Origin: Pseudokineococcus marinus
Lineage (GTDB): Bacteria; Actinomycetota; Actinomycetes; Actinomycetales; Quadrisphaeraceae
NCBI RefSeq assembly: GCF_013004605.1
Contig: NZ_JABEMA010000008.1
Span: forward strand, 1-38,825
Direction of reading: 5' to 3'
DNA: 38,825 nt
Shown here: one piece after another, positions 7,809 to 25,784 of the stretch
How positions within the stretch are numbered: position 1 is the first letter of the stretch
How the letters are laid out: every line of letters starts with the position of its first letter
The notes under the pieces: generated by a model
The model's database searches: none
The model's input: only the letters and a program-made list of their open reading frames with translations
What the model was told of the DNA's origin: nothing
Made by a program: the position numbers and the translations under genes

Positions 7809-10800
7809 TTGGCCGTCTCGCGCACAGCGTCTGACTCCACCACCCCCAGCTCCGCCGCACGCCGCATCTCCTTCGCCAAGATCGACGAGCCGCTCGACGT
7901 CCCCGACCTCCTCGCCCTCCAGACCGAGAACTTCGACTGGCTGCTGGGCAACGAGCGCTGGCAGGCCCGCGTGGCCGACGCGCTCGAGGAGGGCCGCCAG
8001 GACGTGCCCACGAGCTCCGGCCTCGAGGAGATCTTCGAGGAGATCTCGCCGATCGAGGACTTCAGCGGCTCCATGTCGCTGTCCTTCCGCGACCACCGCT
8101 TCGAGCCTCCGAAGTACTCCCTCGAGGAGTGCAAGGAGCGCGACATGACCTACGCCGCGCCGCTGTTCGTCACGGCGGAGTTCATGAACGCCACCACGGG
8201 CGAGATCAAGAGCCAGACGGTCTTCATGGGCGACTTCCCGCTCATGACCGACCGCGGCACGTTCGTCATCAACGGCACCGAGCGCGTCGTCGTCTCCCAG
8301 CTCGTCCGGTCGCCGGGCGTCTACTTCGAGCGCTCGGTCGACAAGCTGTCCGACAAGGACGTCTACACCGCCAAGGTCATCCCCTCGCGCGGCGCGTGGC
8401 TCGAGTTCGAGGTCGACAAGCGCGACACCGTCGGCGTGCGCGTGGACCGCAAGCGCAAGCAGTCGGTCACGGTCCTGCTCAAGGCGCTCGGGTGGAGCGA
8501 GGCGAAGATCCTCGAGGAGTTCGGCGACTTCGAGTCGATCCGCACGACCCTCGAGAAGGACGGCGCCCAGAGCACCGACGACGCGCTGCTGGACCTCTAC
8601 CGCAAGCTGCGCCCGGGCGAGCCGCCCACGCGCGAGGCCGCGCAGACGCTGCTCGAGAACCTGTACTTCAACCCCAAGCGCTACGACCTCGCCAAGGTCG
8701 GCCGCTACAAGCTCAACAAGAAGCTCGGCATGTCCGAGCCGCTGTCCGAGGGCGTGCTCTCGGTCGACGACATCGCCGCCACGGTGCGCCTGCTCGTCAC
8801 CCTCCACGCCGGCGGGACGACGATGCCGGGCGTCGACGAGGACGGGCAGCCGACCGACGTGCGCGTCGAGGTCGACGACATCGACCACTTCGGCAACCGC
8901 CGCCTGCGCAGCGTCGGCGAGCTCATCCAGAACCAGGTCCGCACGGGCCTGTCCCGGATGGAGCGCGTCGTGCGCGAGCGCATGACGACGCAGGACGTCG
9001 AGGCCATCACGCCGCAGACGCTCATCAACATCCGCCCCGTCGTGGCCTCCATCAAGGAGTTCTTTGGGACGAGCCAGCTCAGCCAGTTCATGGACCAGAC
9101 CAACCCGCTCGCGGGCCTGACCCACAAGCGCCGCCTCTCGGCGCTCGGCCCCGGTGGTCTGTCCCGCGACCGCGCCGGCATGGACGTCCGCGACGTCCAC
9201 CCGTCGCACTACGGCCGCATGTGCCCGATCGAGACCCCGGAGGGCCCGAACATCGGCCTCATCGGGTCGCTCTCGAGCTACGGGCGCATCAACGCCTTCG
9301 GGTTCGTCGAGACCCCGTACCGCACCATCACGGACGGCGTGGTGTCCGACGAGGTCGTGTACCTCACGGCGGACGACGAGGACGACGTCGTCATCGCCCA
9401 GGCGAACGCGCCGCTGACCGACGACCACCGCTTCGCCGAGGCCCGCGTCCTCGTGCGCAGCAAGGGCGGCGAGGCGGAGTTCGTGCCGGCCGACGAGGTC
9501 GACTACATGGACGTCTCGCCGCGGCAGATGGTGTCCGTCGCGACGGCGATGATCCCGTTCCTCGAGCACGACGACGTCAACCGCGCGCTCATGGGCTCGA
9601 ACATGCAGCGCCAGGCCGTGCCGCTCGTCAAGGCCGAGGCCCCGCTCGTGGGCACCGGCATGGAGCGCCACGCGGCGGTCGACGCCGGCGACGTCATCGT
9701 CGCGACGAAGGCGGGCGCGGTCACCGAGGTCTCCGCCGACGCGGTGGTCGTCAGCAACGACGACGGCAGCTCGTCGACGTACCGGCTGGCGAAGTTCACG
9801 CGCTCCAACCAGGGCACGTCGTACAACCAGCGCGTCGTCGTCGACGAGGGCGTGCACGTCGAGGTCGGCGACGTCCTCGCCGACGGCCCGTCGACGGACA
9901 ACGGCGAGCTGGCGCTCGGCAAGAACCTGCTCGTGGCCTTCATGTCCTGGGAGGGCCACAACTTCGAGGACGCGATCATCCTCTCGCAGCGGATCGTGCA
10001 GGACGACGTCCTGTCCTCGATCCACATCGAGGAGCACGAGGTCGACGCCCGCGACACCAAGCTGGGCGCCGAGGAGATCACGCGCGACATCCCCAACGTC
10101 TCCGAGGAGGTCCTCGCCGACCTCGACGAGCGGGGCATCATCCGCATCGGCGCCGAGGTCGTCCCCGGCGACGTCCTCGTCGGCAAGGTCACGCCCAAGG
10201 GCGAGACCGAGCTGACCCCCGAGGAGCGGCTGCTGCGCGCGATCTTCGGCGAGAAGGCGCGCGAGGTGCGCGACACCTCGCTCAAGGTGCCCCACGGCGA
10301 GACCGGCACCGTCATCGGCGTCAAGGTCTTCGACCGCGACGAGGGCGACGAGCTGCCCCCGGGCGTCAACCAGCTCGTCCGCGTCTACACGGCCCAGCGC
10401 CGCAAGATCACGGACGGCGACAAGCTGGCCGGCCGCCACGGCAACAAGGGCGTCATCTCGAAGATCCTCCCCGTCGAGGACATGCCGTTCCTCGAGGACG
10501 GCACCCCGGTCGACATCGTGCTCAACCCGCTCGGCGTGCCGGGCCGCATGAACGTCGGCCAGGTGCTCGAGCTGCACCTCGGGTGGATCGCCTCCCGCGG
10601 CTGGCAGGTCGAGGGCACGCCGGACTGGGCGGCCTCGCTGCCCGAGGCGGCCTGGAGCGCCGAGCCCCGCACCAACGTCGCGTCGCCGGTCTTCGACGGC
10701 GCCTCGGAGGACGAGATCACCGGGCTGCTCGGCTCGACGACGCCGAACCGCGACGGGGTCCGCCTCGTCGACGGCACGGGCAAGGCCCGGCTCTTCGACG

Positions 10801-11294
10801 GCCGCTCCGGCGAGCCGTTCCCCGAGCCGGTGTCGGTGGGCTACCAGTACATCCTCAAGCTCCACCACCTCGTCGACGACAAGATCCACGCCCGCTCCAC
10901 GGGCCCCTACTCGATGATCACGCAGCAGCCCCTGGGCGGTAAGGCCCAGTTCGGCGGCCAGCGGTTCGGCGAGATGGAGGTGTGGGCCCTCGAGGCCTAC
11001 GGCGCCGCCTACGCGCTCCAGGAGCTGCTGACGATCAAGTCCGACGACGTCCTGGGCCGCGTGAAGGTCTACGAGGCCATCGTCAAGGGGGAGAACATCC
11101 CCGAGCCCGGCATCCCCGAGTCCTTCAAGGTGCTCATCAAGGAGATGCAGTCGCTCTGCCTGAACGTCGAGGTGCTCTCGGCCGACGGCACGATGATCGA
11201 GATGCGCGACTCGGACGACGACGTGTTCCGCGCCGCCGAGGAGCTCGGCATCGACCTGTCCCGGCGCGAGCCGAGCAGCGTCGAGGAGGTCTGA
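7809..11294 (+). CDS. rpoB: DNA-directed RNA polymerase beta subunit
   Basis: RpoB forms one pincer of RNA polymerase and part of the active centre. The 1161-residue length is normal for actinobacteria. A TTG start with GGAAGGA upstream is chosen because the protein then begins MAVSRTAS, closely like Streptomyces RpoB; the open frame extends further 5' without homology. The rifampicin region is clear: [18 protein letters not shown] with D429, H439 and S444 (E. coli D516, H526, S531), all wild-type. Later landmarks are [12 protein letters not shown], and [26 protein letters not shown] near the C-terminus, which contacts RpoC. Confidence 0.97.
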   Translation: MAVSRTASDSTTPSSAARRISFAKIDEPLDVPDLLALQTENFDWLLGNERWQARVADALEEGRQDVPTSSGLEEIFEEISPIEDFSGSMSLSFRDHRFEPPKYSLEECKERDMTYAAPLFVTAEFMNATTGEIKSQTVFMGDFPLMTDRGTFVINGTERVVVSQLVRSPGVYFERSVDKLSDKDVYTAKVIPSRGAWLEFEVDKRDTVGVRVDRKRKQSVTVLLKALGWSEAKILEEFGDFESIRTTLEKDGAQSTDDALLDLYRKLRPGEPPTREAAQTLLENLYFNPKRYDLAKVGRYKLNKKLGMSEPLSEGVLSVDDIAATVRLLVTLHAGGTTMPGVDEDGQPTDVRVEVDDIDHFGNRRLRSVGELIQNQVRTGLSRMERVVRERMTTQDVEAITPQTLINIRPVVASIKEFFGTSQLSQFMDQTNPLAGLTHKRRLSALGPGGLSRDRAGMDVRDVHPSHYGRMCPIETPEGPNIGLIGSLSSYGRINAFGFVETPYRTITDGVVSDEVVYLTADDEDDVVIAQANAPLTDDHRFAEARVLVRSKGGEAEFVPADEVDYMDVSPRQMVSVATAMIPFLEHDDVNRALMGSNMQRQAVPLVKAEAPLVGTGMERHAAVDAGDVIVATKAGAVTEVSADAVVVSNDDGSSSTYRLAKFTRSNQGTSYNQRVVVDEGVHVEVGDVLADGPSTDNGELALGKNLLVAFMSWEGHNFEDAIILSQRIVQDDVLSSIHIEEHEVDARDTKLGAEEITRDIPNVSEEVLADLDERGIIRIGAEVVPGDVLVGKVTPKGETELTPEERLLRAIFGEKAREVRDTSLKVPHGETGTVIGVKVFDRDEGDELPPGVNQLVRVYTAQRRKITDGDKLAGRHGNKGVISKILPVEDMPFLEDGTPVDIVLNPLGVPGRMNVGQVLELHLGWIASRGWQVEGTPDWAASLPEAAWSAEPRTNVASPVFDGASEDEITGLLGSTTPNRDGVRLVDGTGKARLFDGRSGEPFPEPVSVGYQYILKLHHLVDDKIHARSTGPYSMITQQPLGGKAQFGGQRFGEMEVWALEAYGAAYALQELLTIKSDDVLGRVKVYEAIVKGENIPEPGIPESFKVLIKEMQSLCLNVEVLSADGTMIEMRDSDDDVFRAAEELGIDLSRREPSSVEEV

Positions 11295-11297
11295 GCC

Positions 11298-11335
11298 GGT
11301 GCCCGGCGCGCGCCCGCGGGCGCGCGCCGGGCACC
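11298..11335. repeat. Perfect 38-bp palindrome between rpoB and rpoC
   Basis: Positions 11298-11316 and 11317-11335 are exact reverse complements with no spacer, starting 4 bp after the rpoB stop. As RNA it gives a 17-bp stem with a 4-nt loop. It could be a terminator, an attenuator or an RNase processing site within the rpoBC transcript. Confidence 0.9.
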
Positions 11336-11439
11336 CCGTGCGCCGTCCCCGCGGCCCCGTCCCCGCCCCGGCGGGATCGGGCCGCCGGGGGAGCGGCGTC
11401 CCCTGATCCACCACCCTTCACGCGAGAGAAGGACACCCC

Positions 11440-15345
<3,906 letters not shown>

Positions 15346-15353
15346 GGCCCTCC

Positions 15354-15392
15354 CGGGGCCGCGCCGCCGTCGTCGGCGGCGGCGCGGCCCCG
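15354..15392 (+). terminator. 16-bp hairpin terminator after rpoC
   Basis: Arms 15354-15369 and 15377-15392 are exact reverse complements with a 7-nt loop, 8 bp after the rpoC stop. It closes the rpoBC unit ahead of the rpsL promoter. Confidence 0.75.
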
Positions 15393-15430
15393 CACCCGGG
15401 CCCGACCGGCCCGGTCGCCGGCGGCCGTCT

Positions 15431-15459
15431 TTGACGGTGCCGGGGCGTGCGCCTATCCT
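15431..15459 (+). promoter_or_regulatory. Promoter of the str operon (rpsL-rpsG-fusA-tuf)
   Basis: TTGACG (15431-15436) and TATCCT (15454-15459) have an ideal 17-bp spacer and follow directly on the rpoC terminator. This is the best promoter match in the window. It would give a leader of about 255 nt, which contains a GC-rich hairpin (15531-15554) and no visible reading frame of note. Confidence 0.75.
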
Positions 15460-15723
15460 CGTGAGGACGTCCGGTGACCCGGGTGCTCGCGCGCGCCCCG
15501 CGACCGGTGGCGCACGGCGGCGGCCTTCCGGGCCGGCGCCACGGGCGCCGGGCCGGTTGACCGGTCCCGCACCGCCAGGCACCACGCTGGCAGACACGCC
15601 CGAGCGCGGGGGTGGGCTGAGGCCCTCTCCGCAGCACGGGGCCGCGCGTGAGCGCGGCACCCGCACGAGAGCCGCCTGCCGAGGGCGGCGGCCCGCACAG
15701 ACGATGAGAGTTCAGGAGCACCG

Positions 15724-16098
15724 GTGCCCACGATCCAGCAGCTGGTCCGCAAGGGCCGGCAGGACAAGGTCGGGAAGCAGAAGACCCCGGCCCTCAAGGG
15801 GAGCCCCCAGCGCCGCGGCGTGTGCACCCGCGTGTACACCACGACGCCCAAGAAGCCGAACTCGGCGCTGCGCAAGGTCGCGCGCGTGCGGCTCTCCAGC
15901 GGCATCGAGGTCACGGCGTACATCCCCGGCGTGGGCCACAACCTGCAGGAGCACTCGATCGTGCTCGTGCGCGGCGGCCGCGTGAAGGACCTGCCCGGCG
16001 TCCGCTACAAGATCGTCCGCGGCTCGCTCGACACGCAGGGCGTGAAGAACCGCAAGCAGGCGCGGAGCCGCTACGGAGCGAAGAAGGAGAAGCGCTGA
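15724..16098 (+). CDS. rpsL: 30S ribosomal protein S12
   Basis: S12 lies at the decoding centre and controls accuracy. The 124-residue protein carries the universal core [18 protein letters not shown], with K43, and [16 protein letters not shown], with K88. Changes at these lysines give streptomycin resistance, and both are wild-type here. The GTG start has an AGGAG site. The stop codon overlaps the ATG of rpsG by one base (TGATG), which suggests translational coupling. Confidence 0.97.
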   Translation: MPTIQQLVRKGRQDKVGKQKTPALKGSPQRRGVCTRVYTTTPKKPNSALRKVARVRLSSGIEVTAYIPGVGHNLQEHSIVLVRGGRVKDLPGVRYKIVRGSLDTQGVKNRKQARSRYGAKKEKR

Positions 16099-16568
16099 TG
16101 CCGCGCAAGGGACCGGCCCCGAAGAGGCCGCTCGTCGTCGACCCCGTCTACGGCTCGCCGCTGGTCACCCAGCTGGTGAACAAGGTGCTCGTCGACGGCA
16201 AGAAGTCCACCGCCGAGCGCATCGTCTACGGCGCGCTCGAGGGCGCCCGGACGAAGACCGGCAACGACCCGGTCATCGCGCTCAAGCGCGCGCTCGACAA
16301 CGTCAAGCCGGCTCTCGAGGTCCGCAGCCGCCGCGTCGGCGGCGCGACCTACCAGGTGCCGGTCGAGGTCCGCGCGGGCCGCTCCACGACGCTGGCCCTG
16401 CGCTGGCTCGTGGGCTACTCCAAGGCGCGTCGCGAGAAGACGATGACCGAGCGCCTCATGAACGAGATCCTCGACGCGAGCAACGGCCTCGGCGCCGCGG
16501 TGAAGCGTCGTGAGGACACGCACAAGATGGCCGAGTCCAACAAGGCCTTCGCGCACTACCGCTGGTGA
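16098..16568 (+). CDS. rpsG: 30S ribosomal protein S7
   Basis: S7 starts assembly of the 30S head by binding the 3' major domain of 16S rRNA. The 156-residue length is exact for the family. Visible landmarks are [20 protein letters not shown], the conserved [36 protein letters not shown], and the end [11 protein letters not shown]. Its ATG overlaps the rpsL stop by one base. In E. coli S7 represses this operon; no matching site was identified here. Confidence 0.97.
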   Translation: MPRKGPAPKRPLVVDPVYGSPLVTQLVNKVLVDGKKSTAERIVYGALEGARTKTGNDPVIALKRALDNVKPALEVRSRRVGGATYQVPVEVRAGRSTTLALRWLVGYSKARREKTMTERLMNEILDASNGLGAAVKRREDTHKMAESNKAFAHYRW

Positions 16569-16574
16569 CGCCGA

Positions 16575-16603
16575 CCGCGCGGGCGAGCTCCTCGCCCGCG
16601 CGG
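16575..16603 (+). terminator. 13-bp hairpin between rpsG and fusA
   Basis: Arms 16575-16587 and 16591-16603 are perfect reverse complements around a 3-nt loop, 6 bp after the rpsG stop. It may lower read-through into fusA or protect mRNA ends. Confidence 0.55.
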
Positions 16604-16682
16604 CGCGCACCGCGCACGCCGGCCCTGCACGCCAGTGCACGACGGGGCCACCGACGAGCCCAGGGAAGAGGCTGCTAGAGCC

Positions 16683-18791
<2,109 letters not shown>

Positions 18792-18914
18792 CCACCCGGT
18801 CGCCCTCCGCGTCCTGACGGACGCACCGCCGGCCCGGCCGGCACCGGCGCCCCCGCCGCGGGGCGGCAGCCAGCACCACCGAAGACCACGCCAGAGACAT
18901 CCCAGGAGGACCCA

Positions 18915-20108
<1,194 letters not shown>

Positions 20109-20623
20109 CACCCCGCCCCTCGGGGCGGACCGCGCCGCGGCTCGACCTCCGGGTCGGGCCGCGGCCGGCAGCAGGAGCCCGGACGCCCGCCGTCCGGGCT
20201 CCTGCTGCGTCCGGACCCCTGGTCCGTCGGGGCTCCCGGTGCGCCGGGGCCGGGCGGGGGAGCGGACGGCGACGTCCGGGGGCGATTGGCCAACCAGCGG
20301 CACCCTCTGGCAGACTGCACCAGTTGATCCGCGCAGGCGCACGCCCGCGCGCCGCCGCCCGGTCCGCCGGGCTGGTCGGCTGCCGCAGGAGCGGCGCCGG
20401 GGACGCCCCGGACAGCACCACGCACGACGGCACGACACGCACTCGCCGGGTCCCGCCCGCGCCGCCCCCCGGGGTGGTGGGGGAGGGGAGCCCGCTCGCA
20501 CGAGGCCAGCGCGACACTCCCGACCTCGGGGGTCGGCGGCCCGGGGCGAGCACGGCGGGCCGCGCCCCCGCGGGGCGGCCCGCAGGACCTCAGCGGTACG
20601 ACGGAGAGAGAGATCGCGACGCC
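20109..20623 (+). other. 515-bp gap between tuf and rpsJ
   Basis: The gap holds the tuf terminator (20168-20208), a possible promoter (TTGGCC at 20286-20291 and CAGACT at 20311-20316, or TGGCCA as the -35 box) and a long leader. About 40 bp before rpsJ, 20554-20560 pairs with 20576-20582 and 20563-20567 with 20571-20575, giving a two-part stem with a 2-nt bulge. No convincing gene is present. The leader may control the S10 operon; in E. coli L4 does this, but the motif is not recognisable here. Confidence 0.5.
20168..20208 (+). terminator. 18-bp hairpin terminator after tuf
   Basis: Arms 20168-20185 and 20191-20208 are perfect reverse complements with a 5-nt loop, the longest spaced stem seen in this window. 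It closes the str operon. Confidence 0.8.
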
Positions 20624-20932
20624 ATGGCGGGACAGAAGATCCGCATCCGGCTCAAGTCCTACGACCACGAGGTCATCGACAGCTCGGCGCGCAAGATCGT
20701 CGACACGGTGACCCGCGCTGGTGCGACGGTCGTGGGCCCGGTGCCGCTGCCGACGGAGAAGAACACGTTCTGCGTGATCCGCTCCCCGCACAAGTACAAG
20801 GACAGCCGCGAGCACTTCGAGATGCGCACGCACAAGCGGCTCATCGACATCATCGACCCCACGCCGAAGGCGGTCGACTCGCTCATGCGGCTCGACCTGC
20901 CGGCTGACGTGAACATCGAGATCAAGCTCTGA
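20624..20932 (+). CDS. rpsJ: 30S ribosomal protein S10
   Basis: S10 is a 30S head protein and, as NusE, a partner of NusG and NusB in transcription antitermination. The 102-residue protein is complete: [21 protein letters not shown], then [36 protein letters not shown]. The ATG has the purine-rich site GGAGAGAGAG upstream. The much longer open frame upstream overlaps tuf and is not coding. It is the first gene of the S10 operon and is followed by rplC 14 bp later. Confidence 0.97.
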   Translation: MAGQKIRIRLKSYDHEVIDSSARKIVDTVTRAGATVVGPVPLPTEKNTFCVIRSPHKYKDSREHFEMRTHKRLIDIIDPTPKAVDSLMRLDLPADVNIEIKL

Positions 20933-20946
20933 GGACTGCTGACGCC

Positions 20947-21621
20947 ATGACCACCACCACTCCCGACCAGCGCGTCGTCGCCGGTCTGCTGGGGTCCAAG
21001 CTGGGGATGACCCAGGTCTGGGACGCCGAGGGGCGCCTCGTGCCCGTGACCGTCGTGCAGGCCTCGCCGAACGTCGTCACCCAGGTGCGCACGCCCGAGA
21101 AGGACGGCTACTCGGCCGTCCAGCTCGCCGCCGGCGCCGTCGACCCCCGTCGCGTGACCAAGCCGCTCACGGGCCACTTCGCCAAGGCCGGTGTGACGCC
21201 CCGTCGCCACGTCGTCGAGATCCGCACGGCCGACGCCGCGGGCTTCACCCCCGGCCAGGAGGTCTCCGCGGAGCTCTTCTCGGCCGGCCAGGTCGTCGAC
21301 GTCGTCGGCACGACCAAGGGCAAGGGCACCGCCGGCGTCATGAAGCGCCACGGCTTCCACGGCGTCGGCGCCTCGCACGGCGCGCACCGCAACCACCGCA
21401 AGCCGGGCTCCATCGGCGGGTGCGCGACCCCGGGCCGCGTCTTCAAGGGCATGCGCATGGCGGGCCGCATGGGCCACGTGCGCCAGACGACGCAGAACCT
21501 CACGGTCCACTCGGTCGACGTCGAGAAGGGCCTCATCCTCATCAAGGGCGCGGTCCCCGGCCCGAAGAACGGCGTGGTCCTCGTGCGCACGCCGGCCAAG
21601 GCGATCGCGAAGGAGGCCTGA
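20947..21621 (+). CDS. rplC: 50S ribosomal protein L3
   Basis: L3 binds early near the peptidyl transferase centre and helps assemble the 50S subunit. The 224-residue protein shows [14 protein letters not shown] at the start, the long central loop [34 protein letters not shown] that reaches toward the active site, and [21 protein letters not shown] sequence near the end. The ATG follows GAGGA, which overlaps the rpsJ stop. rplD starts 5 bp after its stop. Confidence 0.97.
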   Translation: MTTTTPDQRVVAGLLGSKLGMTQVWDAEGRLVPVTVVQASPNVVTQVRTPEKDGYSAVQLAAGAVDPRRVTKPLTGHFAKAGVTPRRHVVEIRTADAAGFTPGQEVSAELFSAGQVVDVVGTTKGKGTAGVMKRHGFHGVGASHGAHRNHRKPGSIGGCATPGRVFKGMRMAGRMGHVRQTTQNLTVHSVDVEKGLILIKGAVPGPKNGVVLVRTPAKAIAKEA

Positions 21622-21626
21622 GCCCC

Positions 21627-22325
21627 ATGACCACGACCACCACGGTCGGCGCGCAGCCGACGACGCGCACGGTCGACGTGCACGACGTGAGCGGTGCCGT
21701 CACCGGCTCCGCCGAGCTGCCGGGCGACGTCTTCGACGTCGTCGCCAACGTGCCGCTCATCCACCAGGTCGTCGTCGCGCAGCTCGCGGCGGCCCGCCAG
21801 GGCACGCACGCCACCAAGACGCGCGGTGACGTGCGCGGTGGCGGCAAGAAGCCCTTCCGCCAGAAGGGCACCGGTCGCGCCCGCCAGGGCTCGACCCGCG
21901 CGCCCCAGTTCGCCGGCGGTGGCACGGTCCACGGCCCGCAGCCGCGCGACTACAGCCAGCGGACGCCCAAGAAGATGAAGGCGGCCGCCCTGCGCGGCGC
22001 GCTCTCGGACCGCGCCCGCTACGGCCGCGTCCACGTCGTGGAGGGTCCCTTCGCCGAGGCGCCGTCCACCCGTGCGGGCCTCGCGGCGCTGCGTGCGCTC
22101 CCGGGCCTCGAGGGCCGGGCGAGCTTCCTCGTCGTCGTCGACCGCGCCGACGAGAACACCTGGCTCAGCCTGCGCAACGCGCCCGAGGTGCACCTGCTGC
22201 GGGCCGACCAGCTGAACACCTACGACGTGCTCTGCAGCGACGACGTCGTCTTCACGACGGCGGCCCTGCGGGCGTTCCTCGGCGGCCGGGAGGCCGCCAC
22301 GGCCGGAAGCGAGGGCGAGGCGTGA
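21627..22325 (+). CDS. rplD: 50S ribosomal protein L4
   Basis: L4 lines the peptide exit tunnel; its extended loop [29 protein letters not shown] is visible near residues 70-98. In E. coli it also represses the S10 operon by attenuation. The 232-residue protein starts [10 protein letters not shown]; the ATG is 5 bp after the rplC stop and has AAGGAGG inside the end of rplC. The last codons overlap the GTG of rplW by four bases (GTGA), so the two are probably coupled. A short Ala/Glu-rich tail follows the core. Confidence 0.96.
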   Translation: MTTTTTVGAQPTTRTVDVHDVSGAVTGSAELPGDVFDVVANVPLIHQVVVAQLAAARQGTHATKTRGDVRGGGKKPFRQKGTGRARQGSTRAPQFAGGGTVHGPQPRDYSQRTPKKMKAAALRGALSDRARYGRVHVVEGPFAEAPSTRAGLAALRALPGLEGRASFLVVVDRADENTWLSLRNAPEVHLLRADQLNTYDVLCSDDVVFTTAALRAFLGGREAATAGSEGEA

Positions 22326-22693
22326 GCGAGGCAGGCACGACGACGGCCGACGACGCCGTCGAGAAGGACCTGGCCTCGGCCGGCACCCTCTCGGCGCGCT
22401 TCGGCAAGGACCCGCGCGACGTGCTCCTCGCGCCGGTGGTCTCCGAGAAGAGCTACTCGCTCCTCGACGAGGGCAAGTACACGTTCCTCGTCGACCCGCG
22501 GGCCAACAAGACCGAGATCCGCATCGCGGTCGAGCGCGTCTTCGGCGTGAAGGTCACGGGCGTCAACACGCTCAACCGCCAGGGCAAGGCTCGCCGCACG
22601 CGGGGCGGGACGGGGCGGCGCAAGGACACCAAGCGCGCCATCGTCACCCTCCGCGAGGGCGACTCCATCGACATCTTCGGCACCACGGCCTGA
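22322..22693 (+). CDS. rplW: 50S ribosomal protein L23
   Basis: L23 sits at the tunnel exit and is the docking site for trigger factor and SRP. The 123-residue protein has an N-terminal extension of about 33 residues before the family core [51 protein letters not shown]. The loop [21 protein letters not shown] follows. The GTG start overlaps the rplD stop (GTGA). A downstream GTG at 22421 would leave a shorter core, but the overlap supports the longer form. Confidence 0.95.
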   Translation: MSEAGTTTADDAVEKDLASAGTLSARFGKDPRDVLLAPVVSEKSYSLLDEGKYTFLVDPRANKTEIRIAVERVFGVKVTGVNTLNRQGKARRTRGGTGRRKDTKRAIVTLREGDSIDIFGTTA

Positions 22694-22721
22694 GCCGGCG
22701 CCACAGAAGAGGACTGAGAGC

Positions 22722-23558
22722 ATGGGAATCCGCAAGTACAAGCCGACGACGCCGGGCCGCCGCGGCTCGTCCGTCGCCGACTTCGTCGAGATCACGCGGT
22801 CCACGCCGGAGAAGTCGCTGGTGCGCCCCCTGCCCAAGAAGGGCGGGCGCAACAGCAGCGGGCGCATCACGACGCGCCACCAGGGCGGCGGCCACAAGCG
22901 CGCCTACCGGGTGGTCGACTTCCGGCGCCACGACAAGGACGGCGTGCCGGCCACGGTCGCTCACATCGAGTACGACCCCAACCGCACGGCGCGCATCGCG
23001 CTGCTGCACTACGTGGACGGCGAGAAGCGCTACATCATCGCGCCGACCCGCCTCAAGCAGGGCGACGTCGTGGAGAACGGCCCCGGCGCCGACATCCGCC
23101 CCGGCAACAACCTGCCGCTGCGCAACATCCCGGTCGGCACGGTGGTCCACGCCATCGAGCTGCGTCCCGGCGGCGGCGCCAAGATCGCCCGCTCGGCCGG
23201 CACCTCGGTGCAGCTGGTGGCGCGCGAGGGCGGCAACGCCCAGCTGCGCATGCCCTCGGGCGAGATCCGCAACGTCGACGTGCGCTGCCGCGCCACGGTC
23301 GGCGAGGTCGGCAACGCCGAGCAGTCGAACATCAGCTGGGGCAAGGCCGGCCGCATGCGCTGGAAGGGCCGCCGGCCCACCGTCCGCGGTGTCGCGATGA
23401 ACCCGATCGACCACCCGCACGGCGGTGGTGAGGGCAAGACCTCCGGCGGTCGCCACCCGGTGAGCCCCTGGGGCCAGCCCGAGGGCCGCACGCGTCGTCC
23501 GGGCAAGCCCAGCGACAAGCAGATCGTCCGCCGGCGCCGCACCGGCAAGAAGCGCTGA
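22722..23558 (+). CDS. rplB: 50S ribosomal protein L2
   Basis: L2 is needed for joining the subunits and for peptidyl transferase function. The 278-residue protein begins [21 protein letters not shown]. The C-terminal signature [29 protein letters not shown] holds the conserved histidine linked to peptidyl transferase activity. The ATG has AGAGGAC-type sequence upstream. It lies in the middle of the S10 operon, 11 bp before rpsS. Confidence 0.97.
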   Translation: MGIRKYKPTTPGRRGSSVADFVEITRSTPEKSLVRPLPKKGGRNSSGRITTRHQGGGHKRAYRVVDFRRHDKDGVPATVAHIEYDPNRTARIALLHYVDGEKRYIIAPTRLKQGDVVENGPGADIRPGNNLPLRNIPVGTVVHAIELRPGGGAKIARSAGTSVQLVAREGGNAQLRMPSGEIRNVDVRCRATVGEVGNAEQSNISWGKAGRMRWKGRRPTVRGVAMNPIDHPHGGGEGKTSGGRHPVSPWGQPEGRTRRPGKPSDKQIVRRRRTGKKR

Positions 23559-23569
23559 GGAGACCGGAC

Positions 23570-23851
23570 ATGCCGCGCAGCCTGAAGAAGGGCCCCTTCG
23601 TCGACGACCACCTCCAGAAGAAGGTGGACGTGCAGAACGAGAAGGGCACGAAGAACGTCATCAAGACCTGGTCCCGGCGCTCCGTCGTCACCCCGGACTT
23701 CCTGGGCCACACCTTCGCGGTGCACGACGGCCGCAAGCACGTCCCGGTGTTCGTCACCGAGGCGATGGTCGGCCACAAGCTGGGGGAGTTCGCCCCCACG
23801 CGGACCTTCCGCGGCCACGTGAAGGACGACCGGAAGGGCCGTCGCCGCTGA
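23570..23851 (+). CDS. rpsS: 30S ribosomal protein S19
   Basis: S19 works with S13 in the 30S head and contacts the A-site finger of the 50S subunit. The 93-residue length is exact. It begins [20 protein letters not shown] and carries the signature [57 protein letters not shown] site precedes the ATG. rplV follows after 60 bp. Confidence 0.97.
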   Translation: MPRSLKKGPFVDDHLQKKVDVQNEKGTKNVIKTWSRRSVVTPDFLGHTFAVHDGRKHVPVFVTEAMVGHKLGEFAPTRTFRGHVKDDRKGRRR

Positions 23852-23911
23852 CCTCGGGTCAGCAGCGACGAGACCTCCGGGAAGACCGAAGGAAGAGAAG
23901 GCAGGACAGCG

Positions 23912-24304
23912 ATGGAAGCCATGGCGAAGGCGCGCTACGTGCGCGTCACGCCCCAGAAGGCCCGGCGCGTCGTCGACCTCGTCCGTGGCAAGCGGGCGGG
24001 CGACGCCCTCGCGGTGCTCGAGTTCGCGCCGCAGGCGGCGAGCGAGCCCGTGCGCAAGGTCGTGCAGAGCGCGATCGCGAACGCCCGCGTGAAGGCCGAC
24101 CAGGCCGGTGAGGCCTTCGACGAGCGCGAGATGGTTGTGTCCGCGGCGTTCGTGGACGAGGGCCCGACGATGAAGCGGTTCCGCCCGCGGGCCCAGGGCC
24201 GCGCGGCGCGCATCAACAAGCGCACCAGCCACATCACGGTGGTGGTCGCGCCCGTGCCGGCGCGCGCCGCCGCGACGACCTCGACGACGGGGAGGAGCTC
24301 CTAG
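23912..24304 (+). CDS. rplV: 50S ribosomal protein L22
   Basis: L22 contacts all 23S domains, and its hairpin narrows the exit tunnel near the macrolide site. The 130-residue protein has the core [35 protein letters not shown], then the hairpin region [32 protein letters not shown]. An Ala/Thr/Ser tail follows. ATG codons lie at 23912 and 23921; the first is used here, and the second (MAKARYVR) is equally plausible. The TAG stop overlaps the rpsC GTG by one base. Confidence 0.95.
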   Translation: MEAMAKARYVRVTPQKARRVVDLVRGKRAGDALAVLEFAPQAASEPVRKVVQSAIANARVKADQAGEAFDEREMVVSAAFVDEGPTMKRFRPRAQGRAARINKRTSHITVVVAPVPARAAATTSTTGRSS

Positions 24305-25113
24305 TGGGCCAGAAGGTCAACCCGCACGGCTTCCGGCTGGGCATCACCACCGAGCACCGCTCCCGGTGGTTCGCCGACTCGACGAAGTCCGGCCAGCGCT
24401 ACCGCGACTACGTGGGCGAGGACGTCTCGATCCGCAAGCTCATGTCCACGGGCATGGAGCGCGCCGGCATCGCCAAGGTCGACATCGAGCGCACCCGCGA
24501 CCGCGTGCGCGTCGACATCCACACGGCGCGCCCGGGCATCGTCATCGGCCGCCGCGGCGCCGAGGCCGACCGCCTGCGCGGCGAGCTCGAGAAGCTCACG
24601 GGCAAGCAGGTCCAGCTCAACATCCTCGAGGTCAAGAACCCCGAGACGGACGCGCAGCTGGTCGCCCAGGGCATCGCCGAGCAGCTCGCGAGCCGCGTGG
24701 CGTGGCGCCGCGCGATGCGCAAGGGCATGCAGACGGCCTCCCGCGCCGGTGCCAAGGGCATCCGCGTGCAGTGCTCGGGCCGCCTGGGCGGCGCCGAGAT
24801 GAGCCGCTCGGAGTTCTACCGCGAGGGTCGCGTCCCGCTGCACACGCTCCGCGCCAACATCGACTACGGCTTCTACGAGGCCAAGACGACGTTCGGCCGC
24901 ATCGGCGTGAAGGTCTGGGTCTACAAGGGCGACCTGACGAGCCGCGAGCTCGCGCAGCAGCAGGCGAACGCGCCCCGCGGTCCGCGCGGCCCCCGGGCCG
25001 AGCGTCCGACGCGCGGTCGTCGTCCCGCCGGTGACGCCCCGCAGGCGCAGGCCCCGGCCACCGAGGCCGGCGTCGCCCCGCAGGCCGTCGCGAACCCCGG
25101 AACGGAGGGCTGA
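24304..25113 (+). CDS. rpsC: 30S ribosomal protein S3
   Basis: S3 lines the mRNA entry channel and contributes to mRNA unwinding. The 269-residue protein begins [23 protein letters not shown], contains the KH-type motif [23 protein letters not shown] and the C-terminal domain [32 protein letters not shown]. It then runs into a basic and Pro/Ala-rich tail of about 50 residues after KVWVYKGDL. The GTG start shares one base with the rplV stop. Confidence 0.97.
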   Translation: MGQKVNPHGFRLGITTEHRSRWFADSTKSGQRYRDYVGEDVSIRKLMSTGMERAGIAKVDIERTRDRVRVDIHTARPGIVIGRRGAEADRLRGELEKLTGKQVQLNILEVKNPETDAQLVAQGIAEQLASRVAWRRAMRKGMQTASRAGAKGIRVQCSGRLGGAEMSRSEFYREGRVPLHTLRANIDYGFYEAKTTFGRIGVKVWVYKGDLTSRELAQQQANAPRGPRGPRAERPTRGRRPAGDAPQAQAPATEAGVAPQAVANPGTEG

Positions 25114-25116
25114 GAC

Positions 25117-25536
25117 GTGCTCGTCCCGCGCAGGCTGAAGCACCGCAAGCAGCACCACCCCAAGCGCACCGGGGCCGCCAAGGGCGGCACCACGATCGCC
25201 TTCGGCGACTACGGCATCCAGGCCCTCGAGCCGGCGTACGTCACGAACCGGCAGATCGAGTCCGCTCGTATCGCCATGACCCGCTACATGAAGCGTGGCG
25301 GGAAGGTCTGGATCAACATCTACCCGGACCGCCCCATCACCAAGAAGCCCGCCGAGACCCGCATGGGCTCCGGCAAGGGCTCGCCCGAGTGGTGGGTCGC
25401 CAACGTCAAGCCGGGCCGGATGATGTTCGAGATCTCCGGCGTGGCGGAGCCCGTGGCCCGCGAGGCCATGCGGCTCGCCATCCACAAGCTGCCGATGAAG
25501 TGCCGCTTCGTCGCGCGCGAGGGGAGTGAGGTCTGA
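25117..25536 (+). CDS. rplP: 50S ribosomal protein L16
   Basis: L16 contacts the A-site tRNA elbow and is a late assembly protein. The 139-residue protein starts [19 protein letters not shown] and has [43 protein letters not shown], the family signature. The GTG start is 3 bp after the rpsC stop, with GGAGGGC upstream. The TGA stop overlaps the rpmC ATG (TGATG). Confidence 0.97.
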   Translation: MLVPRRLKHRKQHHPKRTGAAKGGTTIAFGDYGIQALEPAYVTNRQIESARIAMTRYMKRGGKVWINIYPDRPITKKPAETRMGSGKGSPEWWVANVKPGRMMFEISGVAEPVAREAMRLAIHKLPMKCRFVAREGSEV

Positions 25537-25784
25537 TGGCCGTCGGCAGCGAGGACCTGGCGCCCGCCAAGCTCCGCGAGAAGGACGCCGACCAGCTGGT
25601 CGAGGAGCTGCGTCGTGCGAAGGAGGAGCTCTTCAACCTCCGCTTCCAGTCGGCCACCGGCCAGCTGGAGAACCACACGCGGCTGCGCGCCGTGCGCCGC
25701 GACATCGCGCGCATCTACACGGTGATGCGCGAGCAGGAGCTCGGCATCATCAGCGCCCCGGCCGCCGGGGGGAGCGAGAAGTGA
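25536..25784 (+). CDS. rpmC: 50S ribosomal protein L29
   Basis: L29 lies beside L23 at the tunnel exit. The 82-residue protein is two helices: [57 protein letters not shown]. It has a short N-terminal extension and a Gly/Ser tail. Its ATG overlaps the rplP stop, and its own stop overlaps the rpsQ GTG by four bases. Confidence 0.95.
   Translation: MAVGSEDLAPAKLREKDADQLVEELRRAKEELFNLRFQSATGQLENHTRLRAVRRDIARIYTVMREQELGIISAPAAGGSEK

Noticed and set aside
9060..9150. Rifampicin-resistance change in rpoB
   Set aside because: The key residues D429, H439 and S444 (E. coli D516, H526, S531) are all wild-type.
15840..15990. Streptomycin-resistance change in rpsL
   Set aside because: K43 and K88 are both wild-type.
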